From Taudactylus pleione (taxonomy: Eukaryota; Chordata; Amphibia; Anura; Myobatrachidae): a stretch of 64,000 nt of DNA. Below the pieces are notes generated by a model. It was not told the origin of the DNA. It was given only the letters and a program-made list of their open reading frames with translations, and did not search any database. This document shows positions 47,020 to 61,100 of the stretch, piece by piece (the stretch's first letter is position 1; each line of letters begins with the position of its first letter). The stretch covers positions 310,001-374,000 of the forward strand of contig JAUIMM010002560.1 in NCBI GenBank assembly GCA_031769625.1, in the 5' to 3' direction. The position numbers and the translations under genes are program-made.

Positions 47020-50000
47020 TTCCATTGGTTTCAATGCATTTTGGCCTAAAACGAGCATTTGCTGTTTTCTCTTAAACGCAACATGGGAGAAAAACCATTT
47101 CACATCAAATTTGTGGGTCTTGGTCTTCAACACAATCTGTGAAATTTTGAGCTGTCTGTGTTTGCTACAAGAGGAGATATCGCAAAGAATGCGCTTTTGT
47201 TTTTTCCATTGGTTTCAAAGCATTTTGGCTTAAAACGAGCATTTGCTGTTTTCTCTTAAATGCAACATTAGAGAAACACCATTTCACATCACATTTGTGG
47301 GTCTTGGTCTTCAACACATTCTGTGAAATTTTGAGCAGTCTGTGTTTGATACAAGAGGAGATATCGCGAAGTATGGGTTTTTGCTGTTTCCATTGGTTTC
47401 AATGCATTTTGGCCTAAAACGAGCATTTGCTGTTTTCTCTTAAACACAACATGGGAGAAAAACCATTTCACATCACATTTGTGGGTCTTGGTCTTCAATA
47501 CAATCTGTGAAATTTTGAGCTGTATGTGTTTGCTACAAGAGGAGATATCACAAAGAATGTGCTTTTGTTGTTTCCATTGGTTTCAATGCATTTTGGCCTA
47601 AAACGAGCATTTGCTGTTTTCTCTTAAATGCAGCTTGGGAGAAAAACCATTTCACATCACGTTTGTGGGTCTTGGTCTTCAACACACTCTGTGAAATTTT
47701 GAGCTGTCTGTGCTTGCTACAAGAGGAGATATCACAAAGTATACACTTTTGTTGTTTCCATTGGTTTCAATGCATTTTGGTCTAAAAGGAGCATTTGCTG
47801 TTTTCTCTTAAATGCAGCATGGGAGAAAAACCATTTCACATCAGGTTTGTGGGTCTTGGTCTTCAACACATTCTGTGAAATTTTGAGCTGTCTGTGTTTG
47901 ATACAAGAGGAGATATCACAAAGTATGCGCATTTGTTGTTTCCATTGGTTTCAATGCATTTTGGCCTAAAACGAGCATTTGCTGTTTTCTCTTAAACGCA
48001 ACATGGGAGAAAAACAATTTCACATCACATTTGTGGGTGTTGGTCTTAAACACAATCTGTGAAATTTTGAGCTGTCTGTGTTTGCTACAAGAGGAGATAT
48101 CACAAAGAATGCACTTTTGTTGTTTCTATTGGTTTCAATGCATTTTGGCCTAAAACGAGCATTTGCTGTTTTCTCTTAAATGCAACATGGGAGAAAAAGC
48201 ATTTCACATTACATTTGTGGGTCTTGGTCTTCAACACATTCTGTGAAATTTTGAGCTGTCTGTGTTTGCTACAAGAGGAGATATCGCAAAGAATGCGCTT
48301 TTTTTGTTTCCATTGGTTTCAATGCATTTTGGCCTAAAACGAGCATTTGCTGTTTTCTCTTAAATGCAACATTAGAGAAACACCATTTCACATCACATTT
48401 GTGGGTCTTGGTCTTCAACAGATCTGGTGAAATTTTGAGCTGTCTGTGTTTGATACAAGAGGAGATATCGCGAAGTATGGGTTTTTGCTGTTTCCATTGG
48501 TTTCAATGCATTTAGGCCTAAAACGAGCATTTGCTGTTTTCTCTTAAACGCAACATGGGAGAAAAACCAATTCACATCAAATTTGTGGGTCTTGGTCTTC
48601 AACACAATCTGTTAAATTTTGAGCTGTCTGTGTTTGCTACAAGAGGAGATATCACAAAGAATGTGCTTTTGTTGTTTCCATTGGTTTCAATGCATTTTGA
48701 CCTAAAACTTGCATTTGCTGTTTTCTCTTAAACGCAACATGGGAGAAAAACCATTTCACATCACATTTGTGGGTCTTGGTCTTCAACACATCAAGAGAAA
48801 TTTTGAGCTGTCTGTGTTTGCTACAAGAGGAGATATCACAAAGTATGCGCTTTTGTTGTTTTCCTTGCTTTCAATGCATTTTGGCCTAAAACGTGCATTT
48901 GCTGTTTTCTCTTAAACGCAACATGGGAGAAAAACCATTTCACATCACATTTGTGGGTCTTGGTCTTCAACACATCCAGTGAAATTTTGAGCTGTCTGTG
49001 TTTGCTACAAGAGGAGATATCACAAAGTATGCGCTTTTGTTGTTTCCATTGCTTTCAATGCATTTTGCCCTAAAACGAGCAATTGCTGTTTTCTCTTAAA
49101 CGCAACACGGGGGAAAAACCATTTTACATCACATTTGTGTGTCTTGGTCTTCAACACATCCAGTGAAATTTTGAGCTGTCTATGTTTGCTACAAGAGGAG
49201 ATATCACAAAGTATGCGCTTTTGTTGTTTTCATTGCTTTCAATGCATTTTGGCCTAAAACTAGCATTTGCTGTTTTCTCTTAAACGCAACATGGAAGAAA
49301 AAACAATTCACATCACATTTGTGGGTCTTGGTCTTCAACACATCCAGTGAAATTTTGAGCTGTCTGTGTTTGCTACAAGAGGAGATATCACAAAGTATGC
49401 GCTTTTGTTATTTCCATTGCTTTCAATGCATTTTGGCCTAAAACTTGCATTTGCTGTTTTCTCTTAAATGCAACATGGGAGAAAAACCATTTCACATCAC
49501 ATTTGTGGGTCTTGGTCTTCAACACATCCAGTGAAATTTTGAGCTGTCTGTGTTTGCTACAAGAGGAGATAACACAAAGTATGCGCTTTTGTTGTTTCCA
49601 TTGCTTTCAATGCATTTTGGCCTAAAACTTGCATTTGCTGTTTTCTCTTAAACGCAACATGGGAGAAAAACCATTTCACATCACATTTGTGTGTCTTGGT
49701 CTTCAACACATCCAGTGAAATTTTGAGCTGTCTGTGTTTGCTACAAGAGGAGATAACACAAAGTATGCGCTTTTGTTGTTTCCATTGCTTTCAATGCATT
49801 TTGGCCTAAAACGAGCAATTGCTGTTTTCTCTTAAACGCAACATGGGAGAAAAACCATTTCACATCACATTTGTGGGTCTTGGTCTTCAACATATCCAGT
49901 GAAATTTTGAGCTGTCTGTGTTAGCTACAAGAGGAGATATCACAAAGTATGCGCTTTTGTTATTTCCATTGCTTTCAATGCATTTTGGCCTAAAACTTGC

Positions 50001-53000
50001 ATTTGCTGTTTTCTCTTAAACGCAACATGGGAGAAAAACCATTTCACATCACATTTGTGGGTCTTGGTTTTCAACACATCCAGTGAAATTTTGAGCTGTC
50101 TGTGTTTGCTACAAGAGGAGATATCACAAAGTATGCGCTTTTGTTGTTTTCCTTGCTTTCAATGCATTTTGGCCTAAAACGTGCATTTGCTGTTTTCTCT
50201 TAAACGCAACATGGGAGAAAAACCATTTCACATCACATTTGTGGGTCTTGGTCTTCAACACATCCAGTGAAATTTTGAGCTGTCTGTGTTTGCTACAAGA
50301 GGAGATATCACAAAGTATGCACTTTTGTTGTTTCCATTGCTTTCAATGCATTTTGGCCTAAAACGAGCAATTGATGTTTTCTCTTAAACGCAACATGGGG
50401 GAAAAACCATTTCACATCACATTTGTGTGTCTTGGTCTTCAACACGTCCAGTGAAATTTTGAGCTGTCTGTGTTTGCTACAAGAGGAGATATCACAAAGT
50501 ATGCGCTTTTGTTGTTTTCATTGCTTTCAATGCATTTTGGCCAAAAACGAGCAATTGCTGTTATCTCTTAAACGCAACACGGGGGAAAAACCATTTCACA
50601 TCACATTTGTGTGTCTTGGTCTTCAACACATCCAGTGAAATTTTGAGCTGTCTGTGTTTGCTACAAGAGGAGATATCACAAAGTATGCGCTTTTGTTGTT
50701 TTCATTGCTTTCAATGCATTTTGGCCTAAAACTTCCATTTGCTGTTTTCTCTTAAACGCAACATGGGAGAAAAACCATTTCACATCACATTTGTGGGTCT
50801 TGGTCTTCAACACATCCAGTGAAATTTTGAGCTGTCTGTGTTTGCTACAAGAGGAGATAACACAAAGTATGCGCTTTTGTTGTTTCCATTGCTTTCAATG
50901 CATTTTGGCCTAAAACGTGCATTTGCTGTTTTCTCTTAAACGCAACATGGGAGAAAAACCATTTCACATCACATTTGTGTGTCTTGGTCTTCAACACATC
51001 CAGTGAAATTTTGAGCTGTCTGTGTTTGCTACAAGAGGAGATATCACAAAGTATGCGCTTTTGTTGTTTGCATTGGTTTCAATGCATTTTGGCCTAAAAC
51101 GAGCATTTGCTGTTTTCTCTTAAACGCAACATGGGAGAAAAACCATTTCACATCAAATTTGTGGGTCTTGGTCTTCAACACAATCTGTGAAATATTGAGC
51201 TGTCTGTGTTTGCTACAAGAGGAGATATCGCAAAGAATGCGCTTTTGTTTTTTCCATTGGTTTCAAAGCATTTTGGCTTAAAACGAGCATTTGCTGTTTT
51301 CTCTTAAATGCAACATTAGAGAAACACCATTTCACATCACATTTGTGGGTCTTGGTCTTCAACACATTCTGTGAAATTTTGAGCAGTCTGTGTTTGATAC
51401 AAGAGGAGATATCGCGAAGTATGGGTTTTTGCTGTTTCCATTGGTTTCAATGCATTTTGGCCTAAAACGAGCATTTGCTGTTTTCTCTTAAACACAACAT
51501 GGGAGAAAAACCATTTCACATCACATTTGTGGGTCTTGGTCTTCAATACAATCTGTGAAATTTTGAGCTGTATGTGTTTGCTACAAGAGGAGATATCACA
51601 AAGAATGTGCTTTTGTTGTTTCCATTGGTTTCAATGCATTTTGGCCTAAAACGAGCATTTGCTGTTTTCTCTTAAATGCAGCTTGGGAGAAAAACCATTT
51701 CACATCACGTTTGTGGGTCTTGGTCTTCAACACACTCTGTGAAATTTTGAGCTGTCTGTGCTTGCTACAAGAGGAGATATCACAAAGTATACACTTTTGT
51801 TGTTTCCATTGGTTTCAATGCATTTTGGTCTAAAAGGAGCATTTGCTGTTTTCTCTTAAATGCAGCATGGGAGAAAAACCATTTCACATCAGGTTTGTGG
51901 GTCTTGGTCTTCAACACATTCTGTGAAATTTTGAGCTGTCTGTGTTTGATACAAGAGGAGATATCACAAAGTATGCGCATTTGTTGTTTCCATTGGTTTC
52001 AATGCATTTTGGCCTAAAACGAGCATTTGCTGTTTTCTCTTAAACGCAACATGGGAGAAAAAAATTTCACATCACATTTGTGGGTGTTGGTCTTAAACAC
52101 AATCTGTGAAATTTTGAGCTGTCTGTGTTTGCTACAAGAGGAGATATCACAAAGAATGCACTTTTGTTGTTTCTATTGGTTTCAATGCATTTTGGCCTAA
52201 AACGAGCATTTGCTGTTTTCTCTTAAATGCAACATGGGAGAAAAAGCATTTCACATTACATTTGTGGGTCTTGGTCTTCAACACATTCTGTGAAATTTTG
52301 AGCTGTCTGTGTTTGCTACAAGAGGAGATATCGCAAAGAATGCGCTTTTTTTGTTTCCATTGGTTTCAATGCATTTTGGCCTAAAACGAGCATTTGCTGT
52401 TTTCTCTTAAATGCAACATTAGAGAAACACCATTTCACATCACATTTGTGGGTCTTGGTCTTCAACAGATCTGGTGAAATTTTGAGCTGTCTGTGTTTGA
52501 TACAAGAGGAGATATCGCGAAGTATGGGTTTTTGCTGTTTCCATTGGTTTCAATGCATTTAGGCCTAAAACGAGTATTTGCTGTTTTCTCTTAAACGCAA
52601 CATGGGAGAAAAACCATTTCACATCAAATTTGTGGGTCTTGGTCTTCAACACAATCTGTGAAATTTTGAGCTGTCTGTGTTTGCTACAAGAGGAGATATC
52701 ACAAAGAATGTGCTTTTGTTGTTTCCATTGGTTTCAATGCATTTTGACCTAAAACTTGCATTTGCTGTTTTCTCTTAAACGCAACATGGGAGAAAAACCA
52801 TTTCACATCACATTTGTGGGTCTTGGTCTTCAACACATCAAGAGAAATTTTGAGCTGTCTGTGTTTGCTACAAGAGGAGATATCACAAAGTATGCGCTTT
52901 TGTTGATTTCCTTGCTTTCAATGCATTTTGGCCTAAAACGTGCATTTGCTGTTTTCTCTTAAACGCAACATGGGAGAAAAACCATTTCACATCACATTTG

Positions 53001-55117
53001 TGGGTCTTGGTCTTCAACACATCCAGTGAAATTTTGAGCTGTCTGTGTTTGCTACAAGAGGAGATATCACAAAGTATGCGCTTTTGTTGTTTCCATTGCT
53101 TTCAATGCATTTTGCCCTAAAACGAGCAATTGCTGTTTTCTCTTAAACGCAACACGGGGGAAAAACCATTTCACATCACATTTGTGTGTCTTGGTCTTCA
53201 ACACATCCAGTGAAATTTTGAGCTGTCTATGTTTGCTACAAGAGGAGATATCACAAAGTATGCGCTTTTGTTGTTTTCATTGCTTTCAATGCATTTTGGC
53301 CTAAAACTAGCATTTGCTGTTTTCTCTTAAACGCAACATGGAAGAAAAAACAATTCACATCACATTTGTGGGTCTTGGTCTTCAACACATCCAGTGAAAT
53401 TTTGAGCTGTCTGTGTTTGCTACAAGAGGAGATATCACAAAGTATGCGCTTTTGTTATTTCCATTGCTTTCAATGCATTTTGGCCTAAAACTTGCATTTG
53501 CTGTTTTCTCTTAAATGCAACATGGGAGAAAAACCATTTCACATCACATTTGTGGGTCTTGGTCTTCAACACATCCAGTGAAATTTTGAGCTGTCTGTGT
53601 TTGCTACAAGAGGAGATAACACAAAGTATGCGCTTTTGTTGTTTCCATTGCTTTCAATGCATTTTGGCCTAAAACTTGCATTTGCTGTTTTCTCTTAAAC
53701 GCAACATGGGAGAAAAACCATTTCACATCACATTTGTGTGTCTTGGTCTTCAACACATCCAGTGAAATTTTGAGCTGTCTGTGTTTGCTACAAGAGGAGA
53801 TAACACAAAGTATGCGCTTTTGTTGTTTCCATTGCTTTCAATGCATTTTGGCCTAAAACGAGCAATTGCTGTTTTCTCTTAAACGCAACATGGGAGAAAA
53901 ACCATTTCACATCACATTTGTGGGTCTTGGTCTTCAACATATCCAGTGAAATTTTGAGCTGTCTGTGTTAGCTACAAGAGGAGATATCACAAAGTATGCG
54001 CTTTTGTTATTTCCATTGCTTTCAATGCATTTTGGCCTAAAACTTGCATTTGCTGTTTTCTCTTAAACGCAACATGGGAGAAAAACCATTTCACATCACA
54101 TTTGTGGGTCTTGGTTTTCAACACATCCAGTGAAATTTTGAGCTGTCTGTGTTTGCTACAAGAGGAGATATCACAAAGTATGCGCTTTTGTTGTTTTCCT
54201 TGCTTTCAATGCATTTTGGCCTAAAACGTGCATTTGCTGTTTTCTCTTAAACGCAACATGGGAGAAAAACCATTTCACATCACATTTGTGGGTCTTGGTC
54301 TTCAACACATCCAGTGAAATTTTGAGCTGTCTGTGTTTGCTACAAGAGGAGATATCACAAAGTATGCACTTTTGTTGTTTCCATTGCTTTCAATGCATTT
54401 TGGCCTAAAACGAGCAATTGATGTTTTCTCTTAAACGCAACATGGGGGAAAAACCATTTCACATCACATTTGTGTGTCTTGGTCTTCAACACGTCCAGTG
54501 AAATTTTGAGCTGTCTGTGTTTGCTACAAGAGGAGATATCACAAAGTATGCGCTTTTGTTGTTTTCATTGCTTTCAATGCATTTTGGCCAAAAACGAGCA
54601 ATTGCTGTTATCTCTTAAACGCAACACGGGGGAAAAACCATTTCACATCACATTTGTGTGTCTTGGTCTTCAACACATCCAGTGAAATTTTGAGCTGTCT
54701 GTGTTTGCTACAAGAGGAGATATCACAAAGTATGCGCTTTTGTTGTTTTCATTGCTTTCAATGCATTTTGGCCTAAAACTTCCATTTGCTGTTTTCTCTT
54801 AAACGCAACATGGGAGAAAAACCATTTCACATCACATTTGTGGGTCTTGGTCTTCAACACATCCAGTGAAATTTTGAGCTGTCTGTGTTTGCTACAAGAG
54901 GAGATAACACAAAGTATTCGCTTTTGTTGTTTCCATTGCTTTCAATGCATTTTGGCCTAAAACGTGCATTTGCTGTTTTCTCTTAAACGCAACATGGGAG
55001 AAAAACCATTTCACATCACATTTGTGTGTCTTGGTCTTCAACACATCCAGTGAAATTTTGAGCTGTCTGTGTTTGCTACAAGAGGAGATATCACAAAGTA
55101 TGCGCTTTTGTTGTTTT
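47020..55117. repeat. 22-monomer (about 4047-bp) tandem duplication across the A/B border
   Basis: Two adjacent copies, about 47020-51070 and 51070-55117. The whole order of variants is repeated at an offset of 4048 bp, then 4047 bp after a one-base deletion near 52060 ('gagaaaaaaatttc'). I noticed only about nine other single-base differences, for example 'gttaaatttt' (48611) against 'gtgaaatttt', and 'tatgcgc' (50868) against 'tattcgc' (54915). The junction monomer near 51070 is half B-type and half A-type. This is the most recent large rearrangement visible. Confidence 0.85.
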
Positions 55118-58100
55118 CATTGCTTTCAATGCATTTTGGCCTAAAACTAGCATTTGCTGTTTTCTCTTAAACGCAACATGGGAGAAAAACCATTTCACAT
55201 CACATTTGTGGGTCTTGGTCTTCAACACATCCAGTGAAATTTTGAGCTGTCTGTGTTTGCTACAAGAGGAGATATCACAAAGTATGCGCTTTTGTTATTT
55301 CCATTGCTTTCAAAGCATTTTGGCCTAAAACTTGCATTTGCTGTTTTCTCTTAAACGCAACATGGGAAAAAAACCATTTCACATCATATTTGTGGGTCTT
55401 GGTCTTCAACACATCCAGTGAAATTTTGAGCTGTCTGTGTTTGCTTCAAGAGGAGATATCACAAAGTATGCGCTTTTGTTGTTTCCATTGCTTTCAATGC
55501 ATTTTGGCCTGAAACGAGCAATTGCTGTTTTCTCTTAAACGCAACACGGGGGAAAAACCATTTCACATCACATTTGTGGGTCTTGGTCTTCAACACATCC
55601 AGTGAAATTTTGAGCAGTCTGTGTTTGCTACAAGAGGAGATATCACAAAGTGTGCGCTTTTGTTGTTTTCATTGCTTTCAATGCATTTTGGCCTAAAACT
55701 AGCATTTGCTGTTTTCTCTTAAACGCAACATGGGAGAAAAACCATTTCACATCACATTTGTGTGTCTTGGTCTTCAACACATCCAGTGAAATTTTGAGCT
55801 GTCTGTGTTTGCTACAAGAGGAGATATCACAAAGTGTTCGCTTTTGTTGTTTTCATTGCTTTCAATGCATTTTGGCCTAAAACTAGCATTTGCTGTTTTC
55901 TCTTAAATGCAACATGGGAGAAAAACCATTTCACATCACATTTGTGGGCCTTGGTCTTCAACACATCCAGTGAAATTTTGAGCTGTCTGTGTTAGCTACA
56001 AGAGGAGATATCACAAAGTATGCGCTTTTGTTATTTCCATTGCTTTCAATGCATTTTGGCCTAAAACTTGCATTTGCTGTTTTCTCTTAAACGCAACATG
56101 GGAGAAAAACCATTTCACATCACATTTGTGGGTCTTTGTCTTCAACACATCCAGTGAAATTTTGAGTTGTCTGTGTTTGCTACAAGAGGAGATATCACAA
56201 AGTATGCGCTTTTGTTGTTTTCATTGCTTTCAATGCATTTTGGCCTAAAACTAGCATTTGCTGTTTTCTCTTAAACGCAACATTGGAGAAAAACCATTTC
56301 ACATCACATTTGTGGGTCTTGGTCTTCAACACATCCAGTGAAATTTTGAGCTGTCTGTGTTTGCTACAAGAGGAGATATCACAAAGTATGCGCTTTTGTT
56401 ATTTCCATTGCTTTCAATGCATTTTGGCCTAAAACTTCCATTTGCTGTTTTCTCTTAAACGCAACATGGGAGAAAAACCATTTCACATCACATTTGTGGG
56501 TCTTGGTCTTCAACACATCCAGTGAAATTTTGAGCTGTCTGTGTTTGCTACAAGAGGAGATAACACAAAGTATGCGCTTTTGTTGTTTCCATTGCTTTCA
56601 ATGCATTTTGGCCTAAAACGTGCATTTGCTGTTTTCTCTTAAACGCAACATGGGAGAAAAACAATTTCACATCACATTTGTGTGTCTTGGTCTTCAACAC
56701 ATCCAGTGAAATTTTGAGCTGTCTGTGTTTGCTACAAGAGGAGATATCACAAAGTATGCGCTTTTGTTGTTTTCATTGCTTTCAATGCATTTTGGCCTAA
56801 AACTAGCATTTGCTGTTTTCTCTTAAACGCAACATGGGAGAAAAACCATTTCACATCATATTTGTGGGTCTTGGTCTTCAACACATCCAGTGAAATTTTG
56901 AGCTGTCTGTGTTTGCTTCAAGAGGAGATATCACAAAGTATGCGCTTTTGTTGTTTCCATTGCTTTCAATGCATTTTGGCCTGAAACGAGCAATTGCTGT
57001 TTTCTCTTAAACGCAACACGGGGGAAAAACCATTTCACATCACATTTGTGGGTCTTGGTCTTCAACACATCCAGTGAAATTTTGAGTTGTCTGTGTTTGC
57101 TACAAGAGGAGATATCACAAAGTATGCGCTTTTGTTGTTTTCATTGCTTTCAATGCATTTTGGCCTAAAACTAGCATTTGCTGTTTTCTCTTAAACGCAA
57201 CATGGGAGAAAAACCATTTCACTTCACATTTGTGTGTCTTGGTCTTCAACACATCCAGTGAAATTTTGAGCTGTCTGTGTTTGCTACAAGAGGATATAAC
57301 ACAAAGTATGCACTTTTGTTGTTTCCATTGCTTTCAATGCATTTTGGCCTAAAACGTGCATTTGCTGTTTTCTCTTAAACGCTACATGGGAGAAAAACCA
57401 TTTCACATCACATTTGTGGGTCTTGGTCTTCAACACATCCACTGAAATTTTGAGCTGTCTGTGTTTACTACAAGAGGAGATAACACAAAGTATGCGCTTT
57501 TGTTGTTTCCATTGCTTTCAATGCATTTTGGCCTAAAACGAGCAATTGCTGTTTTCTATTAAACGCAACATGGGGAAAAACCATTTCACATCACATTTGT
57601 GTGTCTTGGTCTTCAACACATCCAGTGAAATTTTGAGCTGTCTGTGTTTGCTACAAGAGGAGATATCACAAAGTATGCGCTTTTGTTATTTCCATTGCTT
57701 TCAATGCATTTTGGCCTAAAACTTGCATTTGCTGTTTTCTCTTAAATGCAACGTGGGAGAAAAACCATTTCACATCACATTTGTGGGTCTTGGTCTTCAA
57801 CACATCCAGTGAAATTTTGAGCTGTCTGTGTTTGCTACAAGAGGAGATATCACAAAGTATGCGCTTTTGTTGTTTTCATTGCTTTCAATGCATTTTGGCC
57901 TAAAACTTGCATTTGCTCTTTTCTCTTAAACGCAACATGGGAGAAAAACCATTTCACATCACATTTGTGGGTCTTGGTCTTCAACACATCCAGTGAAATT
58001 TTGAGCTGTCTGTGTTTGCTACAAGAGGAGATAACACAAAGTATGCGCTTTTGTTGTTTCCATTGCTTTCAATGCATTTTTGCCTAAAACGTGCATTTGC

Positions 58101-61100
58101 TGTTTTCTCTTAAACGCAACATGGGAGAAAAACCATTTCACATCACATTTGTGGGTCTTGGTCTTCAACACATCCAGTGAAATTTTGAGTTGTCTGTGTT
58201 TGCTACAAGAGGAGATATCACAAAGTATGCGCTTTTGTTGTTTTCATTGCTTTCAATGCATTTTGGCCTAAAACTAGCATTTGCTGTTTTCTCTTAAACG
58301 CAACATGGGAGAAAAACCATTTCACTTCACATTTGTGTGTCTTGGTCTTCAACACATCCAGTGAAATTTTGAGCTGTCTGTGTTTGCTACAAGAGGATAT
58401 AACACAAAGTATGCACTTTTGTTGTTTCCATTGCTTTCAATGCATTTTGGCCTAAAACGTGCATTTGCTGTTTTCTCTTAAACGCTACATGGGAGAAAAA
58501 CCATTTCACATCACATTTGTGGGTCTTGGTCTTCAACACATCCACTGAAATTTTGAGCTGTCTGTGTTTACTACAAGAGGAGATAACACAAAGTATGCGC
58601 TTTTGTTGTTTCCATTGCTTTCAATGCATTTTGGCCTAAAACGAGCAATTGCTGTTTTCTATTAAACGCAACATGGGGAAAAACCATTTCACATCACATT
58701 TGTGTGTCTTGGTCTTCAACACATCCAGTGAAATTTTGAGCTGTCTGTGTTTGCTACAAGAGGAGATATCACAAAGTATGCGCTTTTGTTATTTCCATTG
58801 CTTTCAATGCATTTTGGCCTAAAACTTGCATTTGCTGTTTTCTCTTAAATGCAACGTGGGAGAAAAACCATTTCACATCACATTTGTGGGTCTTGGTCTT
58901 CAACACATCCAGTGAAATTTTGAGCTGTCTGTGTTTGCTACAAGAGGAGATATCACAAAGTATGCGCTTTTGTTGTTTTCATTGCTTTCAATGCATTTTG
59001 GCCTAAAACTTGCATTTGCTCTTTTCTCTTAAACGCAACATGGGAGAAAAACCATTTCACATCACATTTGTGGGTCTTGGTCTTCAACACATCCAGTGAA
59101 ATTTTGAGCTGTCTGTGTTTGCTACAAGAGGAGATAACACAAAGTATGCGCTTTTGTTGTTTCCATTGCTTTCAATGCATTTTTGCCTAAAACGTGCATT
59201 TGCTGTTTTCTCTTAAACGCAACATGGGAGAAAAACCATTTCACATCACATTTGTGGGTCTTGGTCTTCAACACATCCAGTGAAATTTTGAGCTGTCTGT
59301 GTTTACTACAAGAGGAGATAACACAAAGTATGCGCTTTTGTTGTTTCCATTGCTTTCAATGCATTTTGGCCTAAAACGAGCAATTGCTGTTTTCTCTTAA
59401 ACGCAACACGGGGGAAAAACCATTTCACATCACATTTGTGTGTCTTGGTCTTCAACACATCCAGTGAAATTTTGAGCTGTCTGTGTTTGCTACAAGAGGA
59501 GATATCACAAAGTATGCGCTTTTGTTGTTTTCATTGCTTTCAATGCATTTTGGCCTAAAACTAGCATTTGCTGTTTTCTCTTAAACGCAACATGGGAGAA
59601 AAACCATTTCACATCACATTTGTGGGTCTTGGTCTTCAACACATCCAGTGAAATTTTGAGCTGTCTGTGTTTGCTACAAGAGGAGATATCACAAAGTATG
59701 CGCTTTTGTTATTTCCATTGCTTTCAAAGCATTTTGGCCTAAAACTTGCATTTGCTGTTTTCTCTTAAATGCAACATGGGAGAAAAACCATTTCACATCA
59801 CATTTGTGGGTCTTGGTCTTCAACACATCCAGTGAAATTTTGAGCTGTCTGTGTTTGCTACAAGAGGAGATATCACAAAGTATGCGCTTTTGTTATTTCC
59901 ATTGCTTTCAAAGCATTTTGGCCTAAAACTTGCATTTGCTGTTTTCTCTTAAACGCAACATGGGAAAAAAACCATTTCACATCATATTTGTGGGTCTTGG
60001 TCTTCAACACATCCAGTGAAATTTTGAGCTGTCTGTGTTTGCTACAAGAGGAGATAACACAAAGTATGCGCTTTTGTTGTTTCCATTGCTTTCAATGCAT
60101 TTTTGCCTAAAACGTGCATTTGCTGTTTTCTCTTAAACGCAACATGGGAGAAAAACCATTTCACATCACATTTGTGGGTCTTGGTCTTCAACACATCCAG
60201 TGAAATTTTGAGCTGTCTGTGTTTACTACAAGAGGAGATAACACAAAGTATGCGCTTTTGTTGTTTCCATTGCTTTCAATGCATTTTGGCCTAAAACGAG
60301 CAATTGCTGTTTTCTCTTAAACGCAACACGGGGGAAAAACCATTTCACATCACATTTGTGTGTCTTGGTCTTCAACACATCCAGTGAAATTTTGAGCTGT
60401 CTGTGTTTGCTACAAGAGGAGATATCACAAAGTATGCGCTTTTGTTGTTTTCATTGCTTTCAATGCATTTTGGCCTAAAACTAGCATTTGCTGTTTTCTC
60501 TTAAACGCAACATGGGAGAAAAACCATTTCACATCACATTTGTGGGTCTTGGTCTTCAACACATCCAGTGAAATTTTGAGCTGTCTGTGTTTGCTACAAG
60601 AGGAGATATCACAAAGTATGCGCTTTTGTTATTTCCATTGCTTTCAAAGCATTTTGGCCTAAAACTTGCATTTGCTGTTTTCTCTTAAACGCAACATGGG
60701 AAAAAAACCATTTCACATCATATTTGTGGGGCTTGGTCTTCAACACATCCAGTGAAATTTTGAGCTGTCTGTGTTTGCTTCAAGAGGAGATATCACAAAG
60801 TATGCGCTTTTGTTGTTTCCATTGCTTTCAATGCATTTTGGCCTGAAACGAGCAATTGCTGTTTTCTCTTAAACGCAACAAGGGGGAAAAACCATTTCAC
60901 ATCACATTTGTGGGTCTTTGTCTTCAACACATCCAGTGAAATTTTGAGTTGTCTGTGTTTGCTACAAGAGGAGATATCACAAAGTATGCGCTTTTGTTGT
61001 TTTCATTGCTTTCAATGCATTTTGGCCTAAAACTAGCATTTGCTGTTTTCTCTTAAATGCAACATTGGAGAAAAACCATTTCACATCACATTTGTGGGTC

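Larger units (their letters stand above)
39602..48700. repeat. A-type satellite segment of the right arm
   Basis: Monomers carry 'cattctgtg' or 'caatctgtg' and 'ttggtttcaat', as in the left arm. The exception is the first monomer after the LINE, which has the B-type 'catccagtg'. The 'agagaagata' plus 'catttcctg' monomer pair at ~40389 and ~42415 also occurs at ~26444 in the left arm. A variant with 'cttcaacagatctggtg' appears near 44736, 46760, 48416 and 52463. Confidence 0.85.

Noticed and set aside
49100..49140. CENP-B box in B-type monomers with 'aacacggggg'
   Set aside because: The 'CGGG' core and the upstream A are at the right spacing, but the TTCG half is absent.
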